12,661 bases of DNA from an uncultured Collinsella sp. Its GTDB lineage: Bacteria > Actinomycetota > Coriobacteriia > Coriobacteriales > Coriobacteriaceae. Below are positions 1 through 5,904 of this stretch, one piece after another. The notes under the pieces are model-generated. The model saw only the letters and a list, made by a program, of their open reading frames with translations, had not been told where the DNA came from and ran no database searches. The stretch spans positions 1 to 12,661 of the forward strand of contig CABQHR010000033.1 in assembly GCA_902463875.1 (NCBI GenBank), read 5' to 3'. Position 1 is the first letter of the stretch, and the number at the start of each line of letters is the position of its first letter. The translations under genes and the position numbers were made by a program.

Positions 1-89
1 GCCGAAGCCAGCACCGGCATAACCTGGGCCGACGCGAAATAGGGAAGCACTCCGTAAGGCAAGCTCGCCCAAGACGCAAGCCCCCACAT
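1..89 (-). CDS. Possible 5' end of a truncated membrane-protein gene
   Basis: Reading leftward from an ATG at 87-89, the frame stays open to the window edge. The 29 or so residues are strongly hydrophobic and aromatic (MWGLASWASLPYGVLPYFAS and onward), as at the start of an integral membrane protein. I see no ribosome binding site before the ATG, so translation would be leaderless or the start is wrong. A second minus-strand frame is also open over the same stretch, so coding is not proven. The 40-bp palindromic repeat begins 11 bases upstream. I do not recognise a family from so short a piece. Confidence 0.3.
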   Translation of the reverse strand, partial: MWGLASWASLPYGVLPYFASAQVMPVLAS

Positions 90-90
90 A

Positions 91-130
91 CTTAAGATTT
101 GGGACAAACACTACTGATTAATTTGTCCCA
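91..130. repeat. 40-bp palindromic repeat, copy 1
   Basis: The outer 9-bp arms TGGGACAAA (100-108) and TTTGTCCCA (122-130) are perfectly inverted around a 13-base centre. The left flank CTTAAGATT and the inner half CTGATTAA are shared with the second copy at 12377-12416. Only four of 40 positions differ, all in a five-base stretch at 109-113. Its position next to gene starts suggests an operator or a dispersed extragenic palindrome. The function is unknown. Confidence 0.75.
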
Positions 131-142
131 CAGTAACCAAAA

Positions 143-179
143 CAGAGGGGAGCCCCTCCCAACAAGGAGCTCCCCTCTG
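143..179. terminator. Strong hairpin, possible terminator
   Basis: An 11-bp perfect stem (143-153 CAGAGGGGAGC with 169-179 GCTCCCCTCTG) encloses a 15-base loop. Read on the minus strand it is followed by TTTTGG, so it could be a backup terminator for the leftward HAD gene. On the plus strand no U-run follows. The terminator role is inferred. Confidence 0.5.
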
Positions 180-246
180 CTCAAATCATTTCAGCTAAGT
201 ATCTAGACACTCAAGACGCCATCTTGGCGGCAGGAAAGTAAACCTA

Positions 247-375
247 GGGCCTGGCCGGGCGGCACGGGTTAACTTTTCGTAGATTCCGCACGCAAAGAAA
301 GCCACTTAATGTGGCTTTCGTCTTGCGCAGGACCTGACCGAGCGAAAAGTTATCCCGTGCCGCCCGGTCAGGCCC
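247..375. repeat. 129-bp inverted-repeat element with 33-bp arms
   Basis: Arms 247-279 and 343-375 are inverted copies matching at 31 of 33 positions. They surround 63 bases that contain a further hairpin (297-305 with 311-319). The whole segment can fold into one long stem. It lies just past the stop of the HAD gene at 386. It might be a non-autonomous mobile or extragenic palindromic element, or an elaborate terminator. No protein is encoded. Confidence 0.7.
297..319 (-). terminator. Hairpin terminator for the leftward HAD gene
   Basis: A 9-bp perfect stem (GAAAGCCAC 297-305, GTGGCTTTC 311-319) has a 5-base loop. On the minus strand it is followed by TTTGCG, so the U-tract is short. It sits in the centre of the larger inverted repeat, downstream of the HAD stop codon. 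Confidence 0.5.
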
Positions 376-385
376 GATGGGACGG

Positions 386-1213
386 CTACCGAGCCGCCAG
401 GATGGCGTCGATGAGCGTCAGTACGCCCCCGTCGTTGTTGCTCGGAATGCGCCACTTGGCATGCGCGTTCATGTGCTCCTCGGCATTGTCCACGATAAAG
501 CTATGCCCGACGCGCTCGAGCATGGGAATATCGTTGTAGGTGTCGCCCACGGCGGCGGCGTCGGCGATATCGATGCCCAGGTGGTCGCACAGGTGCGCGA
601 CGCCCGACCCCTTGTCGACGCCCAGGTTCATGAAGTCGATCCACTCGCGCCCGGCGTTGGTGACGTAGAGCTTGTCCGAGAACTCGGGGCTGTAGTCCTC
701 GCGAAACGCTGGCTCGGCATCGTAGGCGGGGAAGAAGATCGAAATCTTGTTGGACTCGATATCAAGGCCCTCAAAGCTATCGACGTAGTTGATCGTGTTG
801 TAGTACACGCTGATCTCGTCGTGGTACTGATGGTCGCGGGCGAGCACATAGAACTCGTCGTAGCAGCACAAGACGGGAACAGCACGCGGGTCCTCCGAGG
901 CACGGGCGAGCACCTGCTGATACAGCGCCACATCGATGTTGCTCTTATAGATATAGCTGCCGCGATAGATGACGCAGGCTCCGTTGTCGGGACAAAAAGC
1001 AAGGCGGTTCTTAATGCTCTCGAACATTTCCTCGAGTTTGGGGGCGGGGCGTCCGCTGGCGGGGCAGAATACAATGCCTGCGTCGGCGAGCTTGTCCAGG
1101 CGCTCATCAAGACCCTGCGGCAACACGCGCTTGTCGGTGAGCAGCGTCTTGTCCATGTCGACGGCGAGAATCTTAATGCTTCCGATATTGGTGTCCGATT
1201 CGTAAGTTTGCAT
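386..1213 (-). CDS. Cof-type HAD-superfamily hydrolase (sugar-phosphate phosphatase-like)
   Basis: This 275-residue protein has all four HAD motifs in order. Motif I is DMDKTLLT (nucleophile Asp19, acid Asp21). Motif II is the Ser of ASGR (53-55). Motif III is Lys201 in GVDKGSG. Motif IV is GDTYNDIPML (223-232). The distance between motifs II and III leaves room for a type IIB cap (about 80-190), as in the Cof/YidA group, which dephosphorylates sugar phosphates and related cytosolic metabolites using Mg2+. The length is usual for that group; the substrate cannot be read from sequence. The chosen ATG has CGAAAGG about ten bases upstream, and a TATAAC -10-like box (1249-1254, minus) lies about 35 bases before it. 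The gene is divergent from argG. Confidence 0.9.
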   Translation of the reverse strand: MQTYESDTNIGSIKILAVDMDKTLLTDKRVLPQGLDERLDKLADAGIVFCPASGRPAPKLEEMFESIKNRLAFCPDNGACVIYRGSYIYKSNIDVALYQQVLARASEDPRAVPVLCCYDEFYVLARDHQYHDEISVYYNTINYVDSFEGLDIESNKISIFFPAYDAEPAFREDYSPEFSDKLYVTNAGREWIDFMNLGVDKGSGVAHLCDHLGIDIADAAAVGDTYNDIPMLERVGHSFIVDNAEEHMNAHAKWRIPSNNDGGVLTLIDAILAAR

Positions 1214-1248
1214 AAAAGCGCGCCTTTCGTTTCGAAATTGTTTCAGAC

Positions 1249-1254
1249 GTTATA
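1249..1254 (-). promoter_or_regulatory. Possible -10 box for the HAD phosphatase gene
   Basis: On the minus strand TATAAC lies 35 bases before the ATG. I do not see a good -35 hexamer at the right distance, so this is a weak call. Confidence 0.3.
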
Positions 1255-1356
1255 ACCATCAACCAGTAACTGAGCGTATTGTCGCAGGAACGGAGCGTAT
1301 TTGCACCACGCTTCACAAAGTAATGAAAAAACTTTTCAGAAATTTGAATTTGTCGC

Positions 1357-1384
1357 TTGTGCTGCGGGCACTTTAGCGTAATAT
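1357..1384 (+). promoter_or_regulatory. Candidate distal promoter of the argG leader
   Basis: TTGTGC (1357-1362) and TAATAT (1379-1384) are separated by 16 bases. Transcription would begin near 1391, about 97 bases before the leader peptide. A GTGC/GCAC inverted repeat overlaps the -35 hexamer. Confidence 0.35.
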
Positions 1385-1420
1385 AGCGACCATCGAAAAC
1401 GGAGACGGAAATACAACCGC

Positions 1421-1448
1421 TTACCGAAGAAAAGGTACCGTTTACGAT
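1421..1448 (+). promoter_or_regulatory. Candidate proximal promoter of the argG leader
   Basis: TTACCG (1421-1426) and TACGAT (1443-1448) have a 16-base spacer. The same -10 hexamer occurs upstream of ndk. The start point would be near 1455, giving a 5' leader of about 33 bases before the arginine-rich peptide. Confidence 0.4.
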
Positions 1449-1487
1449 ATTAGAATTGCGCCCGGCGATAGGTGAAAGGAGAGGCAG

Positions 1488-1562
1488 ATGCAGTTCGTAA
1501 AGATCATCACCACTGCAGATAATGCCATCCGACGCCAGCGCGCAATTTCCCGACGACGATAA
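1488..1562 (+). CDS. Arginine-rich leader peptide of argG (putative attenuator peptide)
   Basis: The ATG at 1488 is preceded by GGAGAGG (1478-1484), one of the best ribosome binding sites in the window. The 24-codon frame begins MQFVKIITTADNAI and ends RRQRAISRRR, then TAA. Six of the last ten residues are arginine, and the last three codons before the stop are CGA CGA CGA. CGA is a codon I do not find in argG, which uses CGC and CGT. An Arg-rich short peptide just upstream of an arginine biosynthesis gene, followed directly by alternative hairpins and a U-tract, is the classical form of amino-acid attenuation. In that scheme, low Arg-tRNA stalls the ribosome on these codons. Function is inferred from layout; the sequence facts are direct. 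Confidence 0.75.
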   Translation: MQFVKIITTADNAIRRQRAISRRR

Positions 1563-1626
1563 CAATCGTCTCTGTTCGTATGGGGTGAAATGCCCCAACA
1601 GAGTCATTTTGAGGTCGTTGGGTTTT
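1555..1626 (+). promoter_or_regulatory. Putative arginine attenuator: alternative hairpins and terminator
   Basis: Three stems can be drawn. Stem A pairs GACGAT (1555-1560, overlapping the last Arg codons and stop) with ATCGTC (1565-1570). Stem B pairs CTCTGTT (1570-1576) with AACAGAG (1597-1603) and GGGG (1582-1585) with CCCC (1593-1596). Stem C pairs CCCAAC (1594-1599) with GTTGGG (1617-1622) and is followed by TTTT (1623-1626). B and C share 1594-1599 and cannot coexist. A ribosome stalled at 1551-1559 would leave the 5' arm of B free (antiterminator). A ribosome at the stop codon would cover it and let terminator C form. A weak point is that A and B barely compete, so behaviour without translation is unclear. 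Confidence 0.65.
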
Positions 1627-1640
1627 AGCACGATATAAAC

Positions 1641-1659
1641 GCATGTTTCTAGAGCATGC
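1641..1659. promoter_or_regulatory. GCATG/CATGC inverted repeat upstream of argG
   Basis: GCATG (1641-1645) and CATGC (1655-1659) are inverted around nine bases, in an AT-rich stretch between the attenuator and argG. It could be a regulator site (ArgR would be the natural candidate) or a minor RNA hairpin. I cannot match it to a known consensus. Confidence 0.25.
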
Positions 1660-1767
1660 TGTGCTGCTTTTTGCTATTTAACCTGATATTGCACGGTTTT
1701 TTGACCTCGAAATGACTTGCAACTGACCGATGTTCTAACTAGCTACCAAGGGCGAAAGGAAACAGCC

Positions 1768-2994
1768 ATGAGCAAGGAAAAAGTCGTTCTCGCATATTCC
1801 GGTGGTCTTGATACATCCGTATGTGTCAAGTGGCTCCAGGACGAGAAGAATCTCGATGTCGTTTGTGTCTGCGGCAATGTGGGCCAGGAGGAGACCGGCC
1901 TGGATGCCAAGAAGCAGAAGGCGCTCGACCTGGGCGTTCTGGATTGCCAGGTGCTCGATCTGCGCGACGAGTTCTCCGATGAGTTCCTGACTAAGGCTAT
2001 CGCCGCAAACTCTATGTACGAGAACAAGTATCCGCTGCTCTCCGCCCTGTCCCGCCCGTTGCTCGCCAAGAAGCTTGTCGAGGTCGCTCACGAGTTTGGC
2101 GCGACCTACGTCGCTCACGGCTGCACCGGCAAGGGTAACGACCAGGTTCGTTTTGAGGCTGCCGTCAAGGCCCTCGACCCCGAGCTTAAGGTTATCGCCC
2201 CGGTTCGCGAGTGGGATCTTAAGTGCCGTCCCGACGAGGTCGCCTATGCTCACGCCCACAACGTGCCGGTTCCCGAGGGTGCCAACGACAACCCCTACTC
2301 CATCGACGACAACCTGTGGGGTCGTGCCATTGAGTGCGGCCACCTGGAGGATCCCTGGAACGAGCCGCTCGACGACGCTTGGGTTATGACCAAGAACCCC
2401 GAGGACACGCCGGACACTCCGACCTACACCGAGATTGAGTTTGAGGCCGGCAAGCCTGTCGCCGTCGACGGCAAGAAGATGAAGCTCTCCGAGATCGTCA
2501 TCGCCCTCAACAAGATCTCCGGCGACAATGGCTTTGGCCGTCTCGATCTGGTCGAGGATCGCCTGGTGGGCCTTAAGAGCCGCGAGTGCTACGAGGTTCC
2601 CGGCGCCCTGACGCTCATCACCGCCCACAAGGCGCTCGAGGACATCTGCGTCGAGGGCGACCTGCTCAAGACCAAGATCAAGCTCGAGCAGGATTGGGCC
2701 ACCGCCGTGTACAACGGCCAGTGGTACAGCCCGCTCAAAAACGCGCTCGATGCCTTTATGGCCGATACCCAGAAGTTCGTGACCGGCACTGTCCGTCTGA
2801 AGTTCTTTAAGGGCAACTGCCATGTCGTCGGCCGCAAGAGCCCCTTCAGCCTCTACGACTACGGTCTGGCTACCTACGACCGCGACACCACGTTTGACGA
2901 GAAGGCCAGCGCCGGCTTTATCGAGATCGATACGCTGTCGCTCAAGACGTGGGCTAAGGTCCAGGGCCCCAGCTCTGCTGCCGCCCAGGCTTAA
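1768..2994 (+). CDS. argG: Argininosuccinate synthase
   Basis: This cytosolic enzyme joins citrulline and aspartate using ATP to give argininosuccinate, the penultimate step of arginine synthesis. The 408 residues match the family length. The N-terminal ATP-pyrophosphatase loop SGGLDTS is at 11-17. The family segments YENKYPLLSALSRPLLAKKL (84-103), HGCTGKGNDQVRFE (117-130) and YSIDDNLWGR (177-186) are all present. The start is the ATG at 1768, with AAAGGAAA about seven bases upstream. An in-frame ATG at 1717 has no comparable site and would add 17 non-family residues. The gene lies 206 bases behind the Arg-rich leader ORF, so control by arginine availability is likely. It appears to be transcribed toward argH, but with a 521-base structured gap between them. 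Confidence 0.98.
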   Translation: MSKEKVVLAYSGGLDTSVCVKWLQDEKNLDVVCVCGNVGQEETGLDAKKQKALDLGVLDCQVLDLRDEFSDEFLTKAIAANSMYENKYPLLSALSRPLLAKKLVEVAHEFGATYVAHGCTGKGNDQVRFEAAVKALDPELKVIAPVREWDLKCRPDEVAYAHAHNVPVPEGANDNPYSIDDNLWGRAIECGHLEDPWNEPLDDAWVMTKNPEDTPDTPTYTEIEFEAGKPVAVDGKKMKLSEIVIALNKISGDNGFGRLDLVEDRLVGLKSRECYEVPGALTLITAHKALEDICVEGDLLKTKIKLEQDWATAVYNGQWYSPLKNALDAFMADTQKFVTGTVRLKFFKGNCHVVGRKSPFSLYDYGLATYDRDTTFDEKASAGFIEIDTLSLKTWAKVQGPSSAAAQA

Positions 2995-3008
2995 GGGCTC
3001 TTTCCTTG

Positions 3009-3036
3009 GTATCCGCGCGGCCCATCCGCGTGATAC
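3009..3036 (+). terminator. Hairpin just after argG
   Basis: GTATC plus GCGCGG (3009-3020, with one bulged C) pairs with CCGCGTGATAC (3026-3036) around a 5-base loop. It begins 15 bases after the argG stop. There is no U-run, so it may stabilise the 3' end or slow polymerase rather than terminate by itself. Confidence 0.4.
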
Positions 3037-3146
3037 ATAACGGGCGCACGGGGTCCCTACCTTTCGTTATGCTTGCTGACACTTCTTAACATCGGTGGCC
3101 CCTACGTTCCGCCCGCATATATGACGTCGCATCTGCGGCTGAGTCC

Positions 3147-3183
3147 GAGCCCCGCCGGGGTTGTCCGGCGGGGCTCCTTCTAT
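3147..3183 (+). terminator. GC-rich hairpin in the argG-argH gap
   Basis: A perfect 12-bp stem (3147-3158 GAGCCCCGCCGG, 3165-3176 CCGGCGGGGCTC) has a 6-base loop and is followed by CTTCTAT. It is very stable, with an imperfect U-tract. It may be the terminator or a partial read-through point for argG transcripts. The rest of 2995-3226 holds only another weak pairing (3036-3042 with 3065-3071). Confidence 0.55.
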
Positions 3184-3226
3184 CAATTTGGCGGCTCTGT
3201 GCCTATATATATGAGGAGTATCCATT

Positions 3227-3397
3227 ATGTTCAATGCTATCGCGCATGCTTTACTTGCCCTCGCGCCCGAGTTCGATGCTGCAAGGGTCGAGGACGTCCC
3301 TATGAGCCTGAAGGCCTGGATCGATGGTTCGCAGGGCAACATCCGGAGGGAGACGTTGGGCGCCAAGTGCATGGCGCGTCACTTCTTTGCAAATTAG
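3227..3397 (+). CDS. Unrecognised 56-residue small protein
   Basis: The ATG at 3227 follows GAGGAG (3213-3218) with eight-base spacing, an excellent ribosome binding site. The frame runs 56 codons to TAG. It begins MFNAIAHALLALAPEFDAAR, and the C-terminal part reads ETLGAKCMARHFFAN. The N-terminal third could form an amphipathic or hydrophobic helix; there is no clear signal peptide. About two thirds of third codon positions are G or C, consistent with real coding. It lies between a GC-rich hairpin and argH, on the same strand, ending 118 bases before argH. It is not Arg-rich like an attenuator peptide. I recognise no family and propose no function. Confidence 0.6.
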   Translation: MFNAIAHALLALAPEFDAARVEDVPMSLKAWIDGSQGNIRRETLGAKCMARHFFAN

Positions 3398-3515
3398 CTA
3401 TATGGCTTCGCACATGGTGGGGAATATGCAAAACTAGCGGTTGAGAAATCGCTTTAGCGACAGGGCGCATTGCTTTGGGCGCTTGTTTTGGGATTTGATG
3501 AAAGGGGACGGTTCC

Positions 3516-4946
3516 ATGGCTCTTTGGGGCGGTCGTTTTGAGGCGGGAGTGGCCGAGGTCACGCAGGAGTTTGGCGCGTCGCTGCCGGTCGACAAACATC
3601 TCTATAAGCAGGATATCGCCGGTTCTAAGGCGCATGCCAAGATGCTGGCGGCCCAGGGCATCATCAGCGCCGAGGACGAGCAGGCGATTGCTGAGGGCCT
3701 GACCGGAATCGAACAGGATATCGATGCCGGCAACTTCACCTTCGATATCAACGATGAGGACATTCATATGTCCATCGAGAGCGAGCTGACGCGTCGCATT
3801 GGCGAGGCCGGTAAACGCTTGCATACCGGGCGTTCGCGCAACGACCAGGTGGCGACCGATACGCGCCTGGGCGTCAAGGCGCTGGCCAAGGAGCTCATGG
3901 AGGCCAATCTTGAGTTGCGCCATGTGCTGGTGGATGCGGCCAAGAAGTACGACAAGGTGATTCTGCCGGGTTATACGCACATGCAGCATGCTCAGCCCGT
4001 GCTGCTGTCACATCATCTGCTGGCGTATTCCTGGATGTTCGCGCGCGACTTTACGCGCCTGAAGGCCGCCTTTGATGCCGCCGACAACTGCCCGCTGGGT
4101 GCTGCCGCGCTTGCCGGTACGAGCTATCCGCTCGATCGCCAGATGACGGCTGCCGAGCTTGGCTTTGCGGGTGTGATTCCCAACTCGCTCGATGCGGTTT
4201 CCGACCGTGATTTCCTGCTCGATCTGCATTACGCCGGCTCCGTCATGGCCATGCACCTGTCGCGTCTTTCCGAGGAGATCGTGTTGTGGTCGAGCTCCGA
4301 GTTTGGCTTTATTACGCTTTCCGACTCGTACTCCACCGGCTCGTCCATCATGCCGCAGAAGAAGAACCCCGACTTTGCCGAGCTTATCCGCGGCAAGAGC
4401 GGCCGTGTGTATGGCAACCTGGTGCAGCTGCTTGTGACCATGAAGGGCCTGCCGCTGGCCTATAACAAGGACTTGCAGGAGGACAAGGAGGGCGCGCTCG
4501 ATACCGCCCACACGCTCATGCAGTGCCTGTCGGTTATGGCCGGTATGATTTCGACTTGGACCGTCAACGAGGATGCCATGGCGCGCGAGTGCGGTGTGGG
4601 TCATCTTGCCGCCACCGATGTTGCCGATTACCTGGCCAAGCGTGGCCTGCCGTTCCGTGAGGCGCATGCCGTGGTGGGCCATCTGGTCCTGATGTGTGAG
4701 AAGCGCGGCTGCAATCTTGAGGACCTGCCGTTTGAGGTGTTCCAGGAGGCAAGCCCGCTCTTTGAGCGCGATATTACCGAGGCGCTCGATATCCCGTCGA
4801 TTGTCGCCGCGCGCACGACCGAGGGCGGTACCGCCCCTGCCGCTGTTGCCGTGCAGCTGCAGCGTGCCGAGGCACAACTCGTTGCCGACGAAGGTGTGTT
4901 TGGCTCGTTGACCAAGGTCGTCGAGATGGGCCACGGAGCTAACTAG
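3516..4946 (+). CDS. argH: Argininosuccinate lyase
   Basis: This enzyme cleaves argininosuccinate to arginine and fumarate, the last step of arginine synthesis, as a cytosolic homotetramer. The 476-residue length is typical. Family signatures are present in order: WGGRF at the N-terminus, HTGRSRNDQ (103-111), GYTHMQHAQP (152-161, the catalytic His region), TSYPLDR (202-208) and the fumarase/lyase superfamily signature GSSIMPQKKNP (275-285) in the mobile catalytic loop. The start at 3516 has AAAGGGGAC seven bases upstream. ATGs or alternative starts at 3441 and 3498 lack a ribosome binding site and precede the conserved MALWGGRF start. It is the functional partner of argG upstream. No other arginine gene is visible, so the window shows only the citrulline-to-arginine part. 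Confidence 0.98.
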   Translation: MALWGGRFEAGVAEVTQEFGASLPVDKHLYKQDIAGSKAHAKMLAAQGIISAEDEQAIAEGLTGIEQDIDAGNFTFDINDEDIHMSIESELTRRIGEAGKRLHTGRSRNDQVATDTRLGVKALAKELMEANLELRHVLVDAAKKYDKVILPGYTHMQHAQPVLLSHHLLAYSWMFARDFTRLKAAFDAADNCPLGAAALAGTSYPLDRQMTAAELGFAGVIPNSLDAVSDRDFLLDLHYAGSVMAMHLSRLSEEIVLWSSSEFGFITLSDSYSTGSSIMPQKKNPDFAELIRGKSGRVYGNLVQLLVTMKGLPLAYNKDLQEDKEGALDTAHTLMQCLSVMAGMISTWTVNEDAMARECGVGHLAATDVADYLAKRGLPFREAHAVVGHLVLMCEKRGCNLEDLPFEVFQEASPLFERDITEALDIPSIVAARTTEGGTAPAAVAVQLQRAEAQLVADEGVFGSLTKVVEMGHGAN

Positions 4947-4993
4947 CTTATAGGATGCGTCTGTCTGGTGCGTTCATCATATCTTGCCTTTAC

Positions 4994-5022
4994 GGGTGCT
5001 CGCTACGGTGGGTGCCCTTTTT
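4994..5022 (+). terminator. argH terminator
   Basis: GGGTGCTC (4994-5001) can pair with GGGTGCCC (5010-5017) through five Watson-Crick and three G-U pairs. A run of five T (5018-5022) follows. It lies 48 bases after the argH stop. Confidence 0.55.
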
Positions 5023-5105
5023 GTTATAGGGAAGGAAGGAGCTTGTCGAGAACTTTTGTAGGACCTTTGGGCAGGTTGTGAAGGGGATACGTTTGCGGGT
5101 GGCAA

Positions 5106-5146
5106 CCGACCGTCTGATCTGTTCGATGCGGTTGATGGGCGGTCGG
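5106..5146 (+). other. Hairpin in the argH-ndk gap
   Basis: CCGACCG (5106-5112) and CGGTCGG (5140-5146) are perfectly inverted, with two more possible pairs inside. The region 5023-5231 otherwise shows no convincing ORF, only a few short frames without good ribosome binding sites. Confidence 0.3.
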
Positions 5147-5191
5147 ATGGTACTCTAGTCGGGCTTCGGAACAGAAGTGACACATATGGAG

Positions 5192-5218
5192 CGCTTCAAT
5201 TAATAATAACGCTTCAAT
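5192..5218. repeat. CGCTTCAAT direct repeat upstream of ndk
   Basis: CGCTTCAAT occurs at 5192-5200 and 5210-5218, 18 bases start to start, separated by AT-rich sequence. The pair lies just upstream of the candidate ndk -35 box (5232), so it might bind an activator. Confidence 0.4.
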
Positions 5219-5231
5219 AAACGGCTTTTTG

Positions 5232-5260
5232 TTTAACTGCAGCTAGAACTCTGTTACGAT
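5232..5260 (+). promoter_or_regulatory. Candidate ndk promoter
   Basis: TTTAAC (5232-5237) and TACGAT (5255-5260) have a 17-base spacer, in an AT-rich patch 64 bases before the ndk ATG. Confidence 0.5.
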
Positions 5261-5323
5261 GCAGTCCAGGCGGGTGCCGGAATGGGACTTGGGCACGCGC
5301 GAACCTACTTGAAAGGCTACCTT

Positions 5324-5728
5324 ATGGCTATCGAGAAGACCTTCATCATGATTAAGCCCGACGCTGTGCGCGATCGCAAGATCGGCGAGATCGTTGCTCG
5401 CATTGAGCGCAGCGGCCTTGTCATCGAGCGCATGGAGATGACCACGCTCGAGCGCGCTACCGTCGAGGAGCACTACGCCCATCTGGCCGACAAACCCTTC
5501 TTTGGCGGTCTGTGCGACTTTATGACGAGCGGTCCGGTCGTCAAGATGGTTGTTTCCGGTCTTTCCGCCGTCTCCAAGATGCGCACCCTTATGGGCGCCA
5601 CCAACCCGCTTGATGCTGCTCCTGGCACCATCCGCGGTGACTTCGCCGTCGATGTCAACGCCAACGTGATTCACGGCTCCGACTGCCTGGAGAACGCCGA
5701 GATCGAGATCAAGCGCTTCTTTGGCTAA
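5324..5728 (+). CDS. ndk: Nucleoside diphosphate kinase
   Basis: This enzyme transfers the gamma-phosphate from ATP to nucleoside diphosphates through a phospho-histidine intermediate, balancing NTP and dNTP pools in the cytosol. The 134 residues match the family. The N-terminus TFIMIKPDAVRD carries the nucleotide-binding Lys11. GATNPLDAAPGTIRGDF (91-107) and the active-site motif NVIHGSD (114-120, His117) are all in place. The start at 5324 has GAAAGG seven bases upstream; an upstream in-frame ATG at 5282 would add 14 residues not seen in the family. The gene appears monocistronic, with its own promoter and a strong terminator. Position 121, after HGSD, is Cys where many homologues have Ser. 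Confidence 0.97.
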   Translation: MAIEKTFIMIKPDAVRDRKIGEIVARIERSGLVIERMEMTTLERATVEEHYAHLADKPFFGGLCDFMTSGPVVKMVVSGLSAVSKMRTLMGATNPLDAAPGTIRGDFAVDVNANVIHGSDCLENAEIEIKRFFG

Positions 5729-5766
5729 ACCAGCTTTGACTCCTTAAAGCTGTTAGCGTGTGGCTT

Positions 5767-5801
5767 GGGCGTCGCGGAACTCCATCCGCGGCGCCCTTTT
5801 T
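5767..5801 (+). terminator. ndk intrinsic terminator
   Basis: An 11-bp stem (5767-5777 GGGCGTCGCGG with 5786-5796 CCGCGGCGCCC, one G-U pair) has an 8-base loop and five T immediately after. This is a textbook intrinsic terminator 38 bases past the ndk stop. Confidence 0.9.
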
Positions 5802-5806
5802 ATTCC

Positions 5807-5838
5807 AGTAGATTTTGATAAACGCCCACAAATCTACT
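5807..5838. repeat. AGTAGATTT inverted repeat between two terminators
   Basis: AGTAGATTT (5807-5815) and AAATCTACT (5830-5838) are perfectly inverted around 14 bases, wedged between the ndk and rpiB terminators. Its role is unknown. Confidence 0.45.
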
Positions 5839-5842
5839 AAAG

Positions 5843-5877
5843 AGCCCCCGTCCGGATGTTTCTTCCGGACGGGGGCT
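5843..5877 (-). terminator. rpiB intrinsic terminator
   Basis: A perfect 13-bp stem (5843-5855 AGCCCCCGTCCGG, 5865-5877 CCGGACGGGGGCT) has a 9-base loop. On the minus strand it is followed by CTTTAG. It lies 28 bases past the rpiB stop. Confidence 0.8.
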
Positions 5878-5904
5878 GGCGTTAGCGTATGGCTTTGTGA
5901 ATCT

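Noticed and set aside
377..1255. 292-residue plus-strand ORF
   Set aside because: It is antisense to the HAD phosphatase, whose four motifs are intact on the minus strand. Long antisense frames are common in high-GC genes.
1173..1631. 152-residue minus-strand ORF between the HAD gene and argG
   Set aside because: It overlaps the HAD start, has no good ribosome binding site, resembles no family, and its strand opposes the better supported leader ORF and attenuator.
1717..1767. Upstream argG start
   Set aside because: It has no ribosome binding site, and the added residues do not match the family. MSKEKVVLAYSGG at 1768 does.
1735..2823. 362-residue minus-strand ORF
   Set aside because: It is the shadow of argG, with low-complexity composition and no recognisable domain.
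3398..3515. Possible arginine leader peptide just before argH
   Set aside because: Short frames here are not Arg-rich, lack ribosome binding sites and are not followed by a terminator-like stem.
4008..4934. 308-residue minus-strand ORF
   Set aside because: It is the shadow of argH, with no ribosome binding site or family features.
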